From positions 1 to 9,490 of the forward strand of contig JAGBIR010000184.1 of assembly GCA_017934845.1 (NCBI GenBank): DNA of 9,490 nucleotides. Direction: 5' to 3'. Below are positions 1 to 7,325 of this stretch, piece by piece (the first letter of the stretch is position 1; each line of letters begins with the position of its first letter). Source of the stretch: Alistipes sp. Lineage in GTDB: Bacteria; Bacteroidota; Bacteroidia; Bacteroidales; Rikenellaceae. The position numbers and the translations under genes were made by a program. A model generated the notes under the pieces. The model was given only the letters and a program-made list of their open reading frames with translations. It was not told the DNA's origin and ran no database searches.

Positions 1-1206
1 CTTCTCGACGCACTCGGCCGATGTGATATTAACCTCGCCCGAACAACGCAGTGCCGAGATTGCCAACGACATAGCTATGCGGTGGTCGTTGTGGCTGAAC
101 ACTTCGGCCGGACGAATTTCACCTCCGCGAATCTTCATAATGTTTGGCTCAGAAATATCCACCTCGATGCCCAATTTGTCGTACTCGCGACGTATGGTCT
201 CGGCTCGGTCGCTCTCCTTATGGCGCAAGCGGTCGGTACCCGTAATGACGCTCACTCCCTCGGCTGCAGCTGCCAATGCTGCCAATACGGGGAAAAGGTC
301 GGGTGCATTTGTCGCATCGAACTCAAAGGCTGTAAGTGGCCGATGACTGACCGTAATAGAGTCCTGCTCGATGATTATACCCGCACCGGCACGCTCCAAT
401 GCGCGACAGATTGCCGTATCGGCCTGCTTCGATAGTGTAGAGATATTCTTTACCGTAACCTCGCCAGCGACAGCTCCTGCAACCAGCATCGACGCTGCTC
501 CGCTCCAATCGCCTTCGACGTCGAGGTCGATTGCCTGATAACGCTGACCACCCTCGATGAAGAACTCGGAATAGTCGCCCTGATTGTGCATAATCTCAAC
601 TCCGAAACGAAGAGCCGTATCGATAGTCATATCGATGTAGGGTGTAGATACGGGATTTATTACTTTGAGTGTTGTATCCTCCTTTGCCATAGGCAAGGCG
701 AGTAACAAGCCAGTAATAAATTGCGACGAGATGCTGCCATCGACCGTCAGTTTGCCGCCGTGTATAGGGCCGCACACCTCGATAGGAAGGAATCCGCCTC
801 CATCTCTTACCTCAACACCCAACTCGCGCAAAGGCTCTATCATCATTGCCATTGGGCGGTGCAACAGTGTACCCTCGCCCTGAATACATATAGGCGCAGA
901 GTGTAGCGAAGCGATGGGTGTAAATAGGCGTGTGGCAAGGCCCGACTCGCCAACGTTTAATACGCCTGCTGTGGGATTCAATCCTCCGCGAATTGCAACT
1001 GTGCTCTCATCCAAATGTTTAACCTTGGCACCAAGAGCCTCGACGCAGGCCAAAGCCGAGCGAGTATCTTTGCAAAATTCGATGTTGCGCAAGATGGTTT
1101 TGCCCTCGGCAAGCAGTGCAAGGGCAATGGCGCGTTGTGCGTAACTTTTTGAGCTTGGCGGAGCGATTATTCCCTTGACACTCCCCAAGGAGACAGATTT
1201 ATCCAT
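1..1206 (-). CDS. aroA: 3-phosphoshikimate 1-carboxyvinyltransferase (EPSP synthase), 3' end cut by window edge
   Basis: This enzyme transfers the enolpyruvyl group of PEP to shikimate-3-phosphate, the sixth step of the shikimate pathway (cytoplasm). I read it by reverse-complementing from an ATG at 1206; the frame stays open for 402 codons to the edge with no stop. Visible motifs are APPSSKSYAQRA (residues 15-26, substrate-binding Lys20/Ser21 and Arg25), NVGESGLATR (84-93, the Bacteroidota counterpart of the usual NAGTA motif), SISSQF (158-163), APDLFP (301-306, with the acidic residue at 303), RLRHKESDR (326-334) and SHNDHRIAM (371-379, the PEP/phosphate-binding end motif). Reaching DHRIAM means only about 10-15 C-terminal residues lie outside the window. 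It starts 8 nt after the lptB stop, so it is probably co-transcribed with lptB. No Shine-Dalgarno is visible. The identification is very secure. Confidence 0.96.
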   Translation of the reverse strand, partial: MDKSVSLGSVKGIIAPPSSKSYAQRAIALALLAEGKTILRNIEFCKDTRSALACVEALGAKVKHLDESTVAIRGGLNPTAGVLNVGESGLATRLFTPIASLHSAPICIQGEGTLLHRPMAMMIEPLRELGVEVRDGGGFLPIEVCGPIHGGKLTVDGSISSQFITGLLLALPMAKEDTTLKVINPVSTPYIDMTIDTALRFGVEIMHNQGDYSEFFIEGGQRYQAIDLDVEGDWSGAASMLVAGAVAGEVTVKNISTLSKQADTAICRALERAGAGIIIEQDSITVSHRPLTAFEFDATNAPDLFPVLAALAAAAEGVSVITGTDRLRHKESDRAETIRREYDKLGIEVDISEPNIMKIRGGEIRPAEVFSHNDHRIAMSLAISALRCSGEVNITSAECVEK

Positions 1207-1214
1207 ATTGTTGT

Positions 1215-2027
1215 TTATTCGTTGTAGGTGTTTGTCTCGTCAATCGATATTTTCTCGATTGGCTGAATCTCGGTCTGAGTAACCTTTGGACGGCGCAACT
1301 CGAAGTTCTTACCGAGATATACGCGGCGAACCATCTCGTCGTTTGCCAAATCTTCGGCCGTACCTGTCTTAAGAATCTTACCTTCGTAGAGCAGATATGT
1401 GCGGTCGGTGATGGCCAACGTCTCATCAACGTTGTGGTCGGTAATGATAACACCGATATTTTTATTTTTCAACGTAGCTACAATACTCTGAATATCTTCG
1501 ACGGCAATGGGATCGACACCCGCAAACGGCTCATCGAGCAGGATGAAGGCGGGGTTGATAGCCACAGCGCGCGCAATCTCGGTACGACGACGCTCGCCAC
1601 CCGAGAGTTGGATACCCAAACTCTTGCGCACCTTTTGAAGGCGGAACTCCTCAATAAGATTCTCGACGCGCTCGCGCTGATACTCCTTGCTGTAAGAGGT
1701 CATCTCCAGCACAGCCTTGATATTGTCTTCAACGCTCAAGCGACGAAATACCGAAGCCTCCTGCGCCAAATAACCAACACCCATCTGTGCACGACGATAA
1801 ACCGGCTCGTTGGTTAATTCGGTTACCACCCCCTCGTCGTTCTCCAAGAAGATTTGACCTTCATTGGGCTTAATAAGGCCTACTATCATATAAAAGGTAG
1901 TGGTCTTTCCGGCACCGTTAGGACCGAGCAGACCGACAATCTCTCCCTGCTTGACATCCACCGAAACGTGGTTCACAACGGTACGAGCTTTGTATTTCTT
2001 GACAAGTTCGCTTGTAAATAGACGCAT
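1215..2027 (-). CDS. lptB: LPS export ABC transporter ATP-binding protein
   Basis: This is a 270-aa cytoplasmic ABC ATPase that powers lipopolysaccharide extraction from the inner membrane by the LptB2FG transporter. The ATPase motifs are complete and in order: Walker A GPNGAGKT (35-42), Q-loop Gln89, signature LSGGE (141-145), Walker B FILLDEP (161-167), and switch His198 in ITDHNV. The segment GVGYLAQEASVFRRLSVEDN around the Q-loop is characteristic of LptB rather than of other ABC ATPases. The enzyme core ends near residue 240. The last 30 or so residues (Thr/Glu/Ile-rich) form an extension longer than the E. coli protein and are probably lineage-specific. The start at 2027 gives the normal N-terminus and sits about 20 nt downstream of a candidate promoter. 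The partner genes lptF/G are not in the window. aroA follows at once. Confidence 0.93.
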   Translation of the reverse strand: MRLFTSELVKKYKARTVVNHVSVDVKQGEIVGLLGPNGAGKTTTFYMIVGLIKPNEGQIFLENDEGVVTELTNEPVYRRAQMGVGYLAQEASVFRRLSVEDNIKAVLEMTSYSKEYQRERVENLIEEFRLQKVRKSLGIQLSGGERRRTEIARAVAINPAFILLDEPFAGVDPIAVEDIQSIVATLKNKNIGVIITDHNVDETLAITDRTYLLYEGKILKTGTAEDLANDEMVRRVYLGKNFELRRPKVTQTEIQPIEKISIDETNTYNE

Positions 2028-2031
2028 ATTC

Positions 2032-2048
2032 TGTAAAAATTTTTTACA
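2032..2048. repeat. 17-nt AT-rich palindrome at the lptB transcription start
   Basis: TGTAAAAA and TTTTTACA are perfect inverted arms around one central T at 2040. The element overlaps the downstream edge of the candidate lptB -7 box and the predicted start site. It could be an operator or a weak 5' mRNA hairpin. AT-rich palindromes also arise by chance, so function is unproven. Confidence 0.4.
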
Positions 2049-2054
2049 AAGTTA
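2047..2054 (-). promoter_or_regulatory. candidate lptB-aroA promoter, -7 box
   Basis: On the minus strand this reads TAACTTTG, an exact match to the Bacteroidota -7 consensus TAnnTTTG. Transcription would start near 2040, giving a very short leader before the lptB ATG at 2027. I do not see a good TTG -33 box 19-20 nt upstream, so the assignment rests on the -7 box and its position. Confidence 0.5.
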
Positions 2055-2076
2055 TTATTTTTTCGAGAAAAAGTTT

Positions 2077-2084
2077 TATCTTTG
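2077..2084 (+). promoter_or_regulatory. candidate recQ promoter, -7 box
   Basis: TATCTTTG is an exact match to the Bacteroidota TAnnTTTG box, 57 nt before the recQ ATG. The -33 position (around 2054-2057) reads ATTA, one mismatch from the TTG core. That position overlaps the first base of the opposing lptB -7 box. Confidence 0.55.
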
Positions 2085-2107
2085 AATGAAAATATTATTT
2101 ACAACCT

Positions 2108-2140
2108 ATGGAAGTGTGTCACGTAAGACGATTTTTATAA
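2108..2140 (+). CDS. possible 10-codon upstream ORF in the recQ leader
   Basis: ATG at 2108 opens a ten-residue ORF (MEVCHVRRFL) ending with TAA at 2138-2140, one base before the recQ ATG at 2142 and in a different frame. It lies inside the transcript predicted from the 2077 promoter. The stop-start spacing would suit translational coupling. Nothing in the peptide suggests a function and an ORF this short can occur by chance. Confidence 0.2.
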   Translation: MEVCHVRRFL

Positions 2141-2141
2141 G

Positions 2142-4334
2142 ATGGAACAACAGAACAGTATTTTACACGATAAGTTAAAGGAGTATTTTGGTTTCACATC
2201 GTTTAAGGGAAACCAAGAGGCTGTTATTCGTAATCTCTTGGAGGGTCGTGACACATTTGTGCTTATGCCTACGGGTGGAGGAAAATCCCTCTGCTACCAG
2301 CTGCCTGCGCTGCTGATGGATGGCGTGGCGATTATCATTTCGCCGCTTATTGCCCTGATGAAGAATCAGGTCGATGCGATGCGTACATTCTCTACGGAGT
2401 CGGGTATTGCTCACTTTTTGAACTCTTCGCTGAATAAGGCTGCCATTACGCAGGTGCGAAACGATGTGCTGGCGGGTAAGACCAAGTTGCTCTACTTCGC
2501 TCCCGAGTCGCTGACAAAGGAGGATAACGTTGCCTTTTTGCGAAAGATTAAGATTTCGTTTTACGCTATCGATGAGGCGCACTGTATTTCGGAGTGGGGC
2601 CACGATTTCCGTCCCGAGTATCGTCGTATCCGTCCTATTATTAACGATATAGGTCAGGCTCCGCTAATCGCGCTTACGGCTACGGCTACTCCAAAGGTGC
2701 AGATGGATATTCAGAAGAATCTTGGTATGTCGGATGCGACGGTCTTCAAATCGTCGTTCAACCGCGCCAACCTCTTCTATGAGATACGTCCAAAACATAA
2801 CGCCGAACACGAAATTATCCGTTTCATCAAGCAAAAAGCGGGCAAGAGTGGTATTATCTATTGCTTGAGCCGTAAGAAGGTTGAGGAGTTGGCCGAGTTG
2901 CTGATGGCTAACGGTATTAAGGCGTTGGCATATCACGCGGGTATGGATGCCCAGACGCGTGCCAATAATCAGGATGACTTCCTGATGGAGAGGGTCGATG
3001 TTATTGTAGCAACCATCGCCTTCGGTATGGGTATCGATAAGCCCGATGTGCGTTATGTTATCCATTACGATATTCCAAAGTCGCTGGAGGGCTATTACCA
3101 GGAGACGGGCCGTGCAGGTCGCGATGGCGGTGAGGGTCACTGTTTGACTTTCTACAGCTATAAGGATATTCAAAAGCTCGAGAAGTTTATGCAGGGTAAG
3201 CCTGTTGCCGAGCAGGAAATTGGTAAGTTGTTACTGTTGGAGACGGTGTCGTATGCCGAGAGTTCGATGTGCCGTCGTAAGACGCTGTTGCACTACTTTG
3301 GCGAGGAGTACACCGAGGATAGTTGTGGCTGCTGCGACAACTGTGTGAATCCACGTCCGAAAATCGATGCCAAGAAGGATATGGTGCTGGTGCTGAAGGT
3401 ACTTGCGACGATTGGTGATAAGTTTAAGACCGACCATCTGGAGGCTGTGCTTACGGGCCGCACAACGGCGCAAATCAAGAGTTACGGCCATAATAAACTA
3501 AAGTACTTTGGCCAGGGCGAGGAGCGCGACGCCAAGTATTGGGGTGCGGTGATTCGTCAGGGTCTTATTATGGGCCTTATCGATAAGAATATCGAGAACT
3601 ATGGTCTGTTGGCGGTAAATGAGCGCGGCTTGAAGTTTATCGATTCGCCAAGCCCCGTAACTGTAACTCTCGATCACGATTACGATGCCGAGGAGAAGGA
3701 TGAGGATATGATGGCTGCACAGGCCGGTAAGGGTGGTGCTGCCGACGAGGAGTTGTATGCGATGTTGAAGGATTTGCGTAAGAAGGTTGCCAAGAAGAAT
3801 AATCTTCCGCCGTTTGTCATCTTCCAGGATCCGTCGTTGGAGGATATGTCGATTCAGTATCCCATCACTATCGAGGAGATGCAGAATATCTCGGGTGTAG
3901 GTGCAGGTAAGGCGGCCAAGTTTGGTGAGGAGTTCATTAAGCTCATCAAGGCCTATGTCGAGGATAAGGATATTGTCCGCCCGCAGGATATGGTTGTTAA
4001 GTCGGTGGCGAATAAGTCGGGTAATAAGATTTTTATCATTCAGTCTATCGACCGCAAGATGGATTTCGAGGATATCGCACGCGCCAAGAATCTCGATTTT
4101 GAGGAGCTGCTGAACGAGATTGAGGGTATTGTGAATTCGGGTACGCGCCTCGATATATCGTACTATATTAATAAGTTTATGGACGAGGATAAGGCCGAGG
4201 ATATCTATCTTTACTTCAAGGAGGATGCCGAGAGCGACTCGTTGGACGAGGCTATCGATGAATTGGGCTCGGATTATAGCGAGGAGGAGATCCGTCTGGT
4301 GCGAATTAAGTTCCTTTGCGAGGTAGGAAATTAG
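2142..4334 (+). CDS. recQ: ATP-dependent DNA helicase RecQ
   Basis: This is a 730-aa superfamily 2 3'-to-5' DNA helicase for recombination and replication-fork repair. Helicase motifs in order are Walker A MPTGGGKSLCYQLPA (42-56), DEAH (144-147) followed by the RecQ aromatic-rich loop (CISEWGHDF), TATAT (180-184 region), FGMGIDKPDVR (294-304) and QETGRAGRD (320-328). The RQC zinc site is intact: Cys377, Cys395, Cys398, Cys401. A winged-helix part follows to about residue 500. An acidic linker then leads to an HRDC-type domain (about 535-608). The final 100 or so residues (about 628-725) are an additional helical domain not found in the 610-aa E. coli protein; such HTH-like tails are usual in Bacteroidota RecQ. 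The start is set by the only upstream ATG in frame and by the normal N-terminus. It is divergent from lptB. No clear terminator follows it. Confidence 0.96.
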   Translation: MEQQNSILHDKLKEYFGFTSFKGNQEAVIRNLLEGRDTFVLMPTGGGKSLCYQLPALLMDGVAIIISPLIALMKNQVDAMRTFSTESGIAHFLNSSLNKAAITQVRNDVLAGKTKLLYFAPESLTKEDNVAFLRKIKISFYAIDEAHCISEWGHDFRPEYRRIRPIINDIGQAPLIALTATATPKVQMDIQKNLGMSDATVFKSSFNRANLFYEIRPKHNAEHEIIRFIKQKAGKSGIIYCLSRKKVEELAELLMANGIKALAYHAGMDAQTRANNQDDFLMERVDVIVATIAFGMGIDKPDVRYVIHYDIPKSLEGYYQETGRAGRDGGEGHCLTFYSYKDIQKLEKFMQGKPVAEQEIGKLLLLETVSYAESSMCRRKTLLHYFGEEYTEDSCGCCDNCVNPRPKIDAKKDMVLVLKVLATIGDKFKTDHLEAVLTGRTTAQIKSYGHNKLKYFGQGEERDAKYWGAVIRQGLIMGLIDKNIENYGLLAVNERGLKFIDSPSPVTVTLDHDYDAEEKDEDMMAAQAGKGGAADEELYAMLKDLRKKVAKKNNLPPFVIFQDPSLEDMSIQYPITIEEMQNISGVGAGKAAKFGEEFIKLIKAYVEDKDIVRPQDMVVKSVANKSGNKIFIIQSIDRKMDFEDIARAKNLDFEELLNEIEGIVNSGTRLDISYYINKFMDEDKAEDIYLYFKEDAESDSLDEAIDELGSDYSEEEIRLVRIKFLCEVGN

Positions 4335-4462
4335 GTGTTTGGGGTGTTAACTTGCCGTCAAAAAAACTCACATACTTTTAGTGTGTCCCGGCTTTAGCTT
4401 TTGATGCTCTTGACTTTACTATGTTTAATCATTTTTGTAATATTTAATTAAAAATATACTAT
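4335..4462 (+). other. recQ to TM2-gene intergenic region
   Basis: This 128-nt AT-rich gap has no convincing intrinsic terminator for recQ and no exact TAnnTTTG box. The nearest promoter-like string is TAGCTTTTG (4395-4403), one base too long. A short stem, ACATAC/GTGTGT (4370-4386), lacks a T-tract in the plus direction. Whether the downstream trio has its own promoter or reads through from recQ cannot be decided from sequence. Confidence 0.4.
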
Positions 4463-4780
4463 ATGGCATTGATTTATTGCAGAGAATGCGGCAAGCAGAT
4501 ATCGGATCAGGCGTTGTCTTGTCCTCATTGTGGCTGTACGTTGGCTCGTCCCGCGGAGGTAGATCCCAATAAGAGCGATAAGGATTGGCTCACTTGCGTT
4601 TTGTTGAGTTTCTTCCTTGGAGGATTAGGAATCCATAGTTTCTATGTGGGTAAAAATACCGTTGGCGTTGTGCAGCTCATAACATTGGGCGGTTGCGGAA
4701 TATGGGCACTCATCGATTTTATTATGATTGTCTGTGGCAGCTATCGCGATGCCGATGGTAAACTCATAACCCATAAATAA
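4463..4780 (+). CDS. zinc-ribbon TM2-domain membrane protein
   Basis: This is a 105-aa protein of unknown function. The N-terminus is a small zinc ribbon: Cys6-x2-Cys9 and Cys20-x2-Cys23, with a fifth cysteine at 25, in the style MALIYCRECGKQISD. A linker to residue 40 leads into a TM2 domain (about 42-95): two hydrophobic helices joined by a short turn, with the family's LGIHSFYVGK segment (55-64) and the IDFIMIV helix (84-90). The ribbon would face the cytoplasm. It is the first gene of a tight cluster with the DUF2752 gene (3 nt gap) and rsmA. TM2 proteins have no agreed biochemical role in bacteria, so I assign none. The ATG follows an AT-rich stretch without a Shine-Dalgarno. Confidence 0.88.
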   Translation: MALIYCRECGKQISDQALSCPHCGCTLARPAEVDPNKSDKDWLTCVLLSFFLGGLGIHSFYVGKNTVGVVQLITLGGCGIWALIDFIMIVCGSYRDADGKLITHK

Positions 4781-4783
4781 CCA

Positions 4784-5092
4784 TTGCAATCAGTTTTGCG
4801 ATATTGGCGTGCGGCGGTGGTTGCTATTGCTCCATTGCTTGTGTATGTCGTGCCTCGCGAGTGGTTGTTTGGCGAAGGACATACCGTCTGTTTGTGGCAT
4901 AACCTGACGGGCAATGAGTGCTGGGGATGCGGAATGACACGCGCTCTGGCTTCGGTGTGTTATCTTGATTTCGAAGCTGCGTGGGAGTATCACAAAGGAG
5001 TGGTTATTGTCGCTCCGCTGATGGCGTGGCTCTGGGCAAAGTGGGTCGTGCGATTGGTGCGTAGCGGGCGTGAGGCGAAAAGTAAAGCGTAG
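4784..5092 (+). CDS. DUF2752 membrane protein, non-ATG start
   Basis: This protein of about 102 aa has two membrane helices (about 10-24 and 72-92) and, between them, the DUF2752 signature with Cys36, Cys46, Cys49 and the string GCGMTRA (48-54). The function of the family is unknown. The start is uncertain. The frame is closed upstream by the TM2 gene's own TAA (4778-4780), and no ATG occurs before the first membrane helix. TTG at 4784 is the earliest possible start and TTG at 4796 an alternative. It shares the reading frame of the TM2 gene across a single stop codon. It ends 5 nt before the rsmA ATG, so the three genes probably form one transcript, translated by reinitiation. Confidence 0.8.
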   Translation: MQSVLRYWRAAVVAIAPLLVYVVPREWLFGEGHTVCLWHNLTGNECWGCGMTRALASVCYLDFEAAWEYHKGVVIVAPLMAWLWAKWVVRLVRSGREAKSKA

Positions 5093-5097
5093 GAATT

Positions 5098-5883
5098 ATG
5101 AATCTTGTTAGAGCGAAAAAAGCGTTGGGACAACACTTCCTGACCGATTTGAATATAGCGCGTAAGATATGCTACTCGATGAGTGGTGGCAGTGCGGAGG
5201 CTCCCGCTACGGTGCTGGAGGTTGGTTGCGGTATGGGTGTTTTGACGCAGTTTTTGTTGCAGCGCGATGATGTGGTAACGTGGGGAGCTGAAATTGATTC
5301 GGAGAGTGTGGAGTATCTGCACGAGCATTATCCCGATTTTGCACCACGACTTATCGAGGGCGACTTCCTAAAGATGGATCTACGCGAAAAGTTTGGCGCG
5401 GAGCTGCGCGTGATAGGTAATTTCCCGTATAATATTTCTTCTCAAATATTCTTCAAAGTAATAGAGAATCGCGATATTATTCCCGAGTGTGTTGGAATGA
5501 TTCAGCGAGAGGTGGCAGTGCGTATTGCCGAGCCTCCCGGGTCGCGCGAGTATGGTATTTTGAGCGTTCTGTTGCAGGCGTGGTACGATATTGAATACCT
5601 ATTTACGGTTGGCGAGAAGGTTTTTAATCCGCCGCCGAAGGTTAAGTCGGCTGTTATTCGTCTAAAGAGAAACAACGTCATGCAGTTGGGTTGCGACGAG
5701 ACTCTCTTTGTGAAGGTTGTGAAGGCTTCATTTGGCCAGCGTCGTAAGATGTTGCGCAATTCGTTGAAGTCGGTATTCGGTGATTTTGGTGGTGCAGAGC
5801 ATCGCTTCTTTACGCAACGAGCCGAGCAGTTGTCGGTTGCCGATTTTGTAGAACTCACAAATTGGGTTGCCGAAAATAAATAG
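5098..5883 (+). CDS. rsmA: 16S rRNA dimethyladenosine transferase RsmA (KsgA)
   Basis: This 261-aa SAM-dependent enzyme dimethylates the two adjacent adenines of the helix 45 loop (A1518/A1519, E. coli numbering) in 16S rRNA during late 30S assembly. Visible features are the N-terminal KKALGQHFLTD (7-17), SAM-binding motif I LEVGCGMGVLT (40-50), acidic Glu66 of motif II, motif IV NFPYNIS (108-114, the catalytic N-x-P-Y), the FNPPPKVKSAV segment (176-186) and the C-terminal FGQRRKMLRNSL (212-223). Length is normal for the family. It begins 5 nt after the DUF2752 stop and is the last gene of its transcript, ending at the bidirectional terminator. Its substrate SAM is made by the neighbouring, convergent metK. 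Confidence 0.96.
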   Translation: MNLVRAKKALGQHFLTDLNIARKICYSMSGGSAEAPATVLEVGCGMGVLTQFLLQRDDVVTWGAEIDSESVEYLHEHYPDFAPRLIEGDFLKMDLREKFGAELRVIGNFPYNISSQIFFKVIENRDIIPECVGMIQREVAVRIAEPPGSREYGILSVLLQAWYDIEYLFTVGEKVFNPPPKVKSAVIRLKRNNVMQLGCDETLFVKVVKASFGQRRKMLRNSLKSVFGDFGGAEHRFFTQRAEQLSVADFVELTNWVAENK

Positions 5884-5899
5884 CAGAGAAGAGTATAAA

Positions 5900-5937
5900 A
5901 AAAAAGATGCGCAGGGATTCACCTGCGCATCTTTTTT
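5900..5937. terminator. bidirectional intrinsic terminator between rsmA and metK
   Basis: A perfect inverted repeat pairs 5900-5915 with 5922-5937 around a 6-nt loop. The GC-rich core GATGCGCAGG is flanked by A-run and T-run arms, so the T-tract follows the stem on either strand. It starts 16 nt after the rsmA stop and 16 nt after the metK stop and should end both transcripts. Confidence 0.93.
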
Positions 5938-5953
5938 ATGGGTCGTTGTCGGA

Positions 5954-7258
5954 CTACAATCCGAACTCTGTCTTGAGCATATCTACAGCATCGAGTTTCT
6001 CCCAGCCGAAGTACTCAATTTCGCGCTCGCACTCTACGCCATTCTCCCAAACCTTCTCGACCTTTGTGTAGGGACGATTACCGAAGTGACCATACGAAGC
6101 GGTTGCCTCGAAGATAGGGTTCTTCAGGCCGAAACGCTTAACAATCGATGCGGGACGCAAATCGAAGAGTTTTCCGATGCGCTCGGCAATCTCACCGTCG
6201 GTCATACCCTCCAATGCTGCGGGACGCTTCGATGAATAGGTGTCAACATAGATTGACAAAGGCTGCGCAATACCAATAGCGTAGCTCAACTGCACGAGGA
6301 CCTGATCGGCAATACCTGCTGCAACCATATTCTTTGCAATATGACGTGCTGCGTAAGCAGCCGAACGATCCACCTTCGATGAGTCCTTGCCCGAGAAGGC
6401 ACCGCCACCGTGTGCTCCGCGACCACCGTATGTATCGACAATGATTTTACGGCCCGTAAGACCCGTATCGCCGTGAGGACCACCAATAACGAACTTACCC
6501 GTAGGGTTGACGTGCAAGATATAATCCTCGCCAATCAAATCGGCCAAACGGTCGTTTGCGCGCTCCAAACGAGCTTTTACGCGAGGAATAAGTATGTTGC
6601 GAACATCGTCACGAATCATCTTCTGCATCATAACCTCGGCCTCCTTCTCCGAACGATTCTCGGTAGGCTTAATGAACTCGTCGTGCTGAGTTGAAACGAC
6701 AATGGTGTGAACTCGCAAAGCTGCGCCACTCTCTGAGTCGTACTCGATGGTTACCTGACTCTTTGAGTCGGGACGGAGGTATGTCATAACCTCGCCCTCG
6801 CGACGAATAACGGCCAACTCCTTGAGGATAACGTGCGAAAGAATAAGTGTTGCGGGCATATACTCGCGTGTCTCGTTGCATGCGTAACCAAACATAATGC
6901 CCTGATCACCTGCACCTTGCTCCTCGTCGGTGTCGCGCTCAACGCCCTGATTGATATCCGACGATTGCTCGTGAATAGCCGAAAGAATACCGCACGATGC
7001 GGCATCGAACTGATACTCGCTGCGGTTGTAACCTATGCGGTCGATGACGCGGCGTGCAACGCCCTGAACATCGACATAAGCCGACGACTTAACCTCGCCC
7101 GATACTACAACCAAACCTGTTGTGCAGAGTGTTTCGCACGCAACTTTTGATTGAGCATCGTGACGAAGAAATTCATCCAAAATAGCATCTGAAATCTGGT
7201 CTGCTACCTTATCGGGGTGACCCTCCGATACAGACTCTGAGGTAAATAAAAAAGCCAT
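5954..7258 (-). CDS. metK: S-adenosylmethionine synthetase
   Basis: This 434-aa cytoplasmic enzyme makes SAM from methionine and ATP. Motifs seen are [18 protein letters not shown] (11-28, with the ATP-phosphate His14 and metal-binding Asp16), [14 protein letters not shown] (117-130), [17 protein letters not shown] (259-275) and [16 protein letters not shown] (284-299, the P-loop-like region with catalytic Lys). It is about 50 residues longer than the E. coli enzyme, with insertions (for example about 84-106) usual for Bacteroidota. The ATG at 7258 gives the canonical [17 protein letters not shown] start. It is a single gene with a near-consensus promoter, a long structured leader carrying a SAM-II-like aptamer and its own terminator. 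The sequence therefore suggests feedback repression by its product. Confidence 0.97.
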   Translation of the reverse strand: MAFLFTSESVSEGHPDKVADQISDAILDEFLRHDAQSKVACETLCTTGLVVVSGEVKSSAYVDVQGVARRVIDRIGYNRSEYQFDAASCGILSAIHEQSSDINQGVERDTDEEQGAGDQGIMFGYACNETREYMPATLILSHVILKELAVIRREGEVMTYLRPDSKSQVTIEYDSESGAALRVHTIVVSTQHDEFIKPTENRSEKEAEVMMQKMIRDDVRNILIPRVKARLERANDRLADLIGEDYILHVNPTGKFVIGGPHGDTGLTGRKIIVDTYGGRGAHGGGAFSGKDSSKVDRSAAYAARHIAKNMVAAGIADQVLVQLSYAIGIAQPLSIYVDTYSSKRPAALEGMTDGEIAERIGKLFDLRPASIVKRFGLKNPIFEATASYGHFGNRPYTKVEKVWENGVECEREIEYFGWEKLDAVDMLKTEFGL

Positions 7259-7325
7259 ACTTTAAAAGTTTTTCTCTTGTTAAACAATTAAACGTATGGA
7301 AGATTGACTGTCGTATAACTTGAAG

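Noticed and set aside
82..435. Open frames on the plus strand across the aroA region
   Set aside because: They are antisense shadows. The minus-strand frame carries uninterrupted EPSP synthase with all its motifs.
1434..1817. 127-codon plus-strand ORF inside lptB
   Set aside because: It is fully antisense to the conserved ABC ATPase core, has no recognisable domain and has no promoter.
4361..4386. Stem ACATAC/GTGTGT with an adjacent homopolymer as a recQ terminator
   Set aside because: On the plus strand the run is A and precedes the stem. A T-tract follows only on the minus strand, where no gene is being transcribed.
6833..7150. 105-codon plus-strand ORF within metK
   Set aside because: It is antisense to the conserved N-terminal half of MetK, with no independent support.
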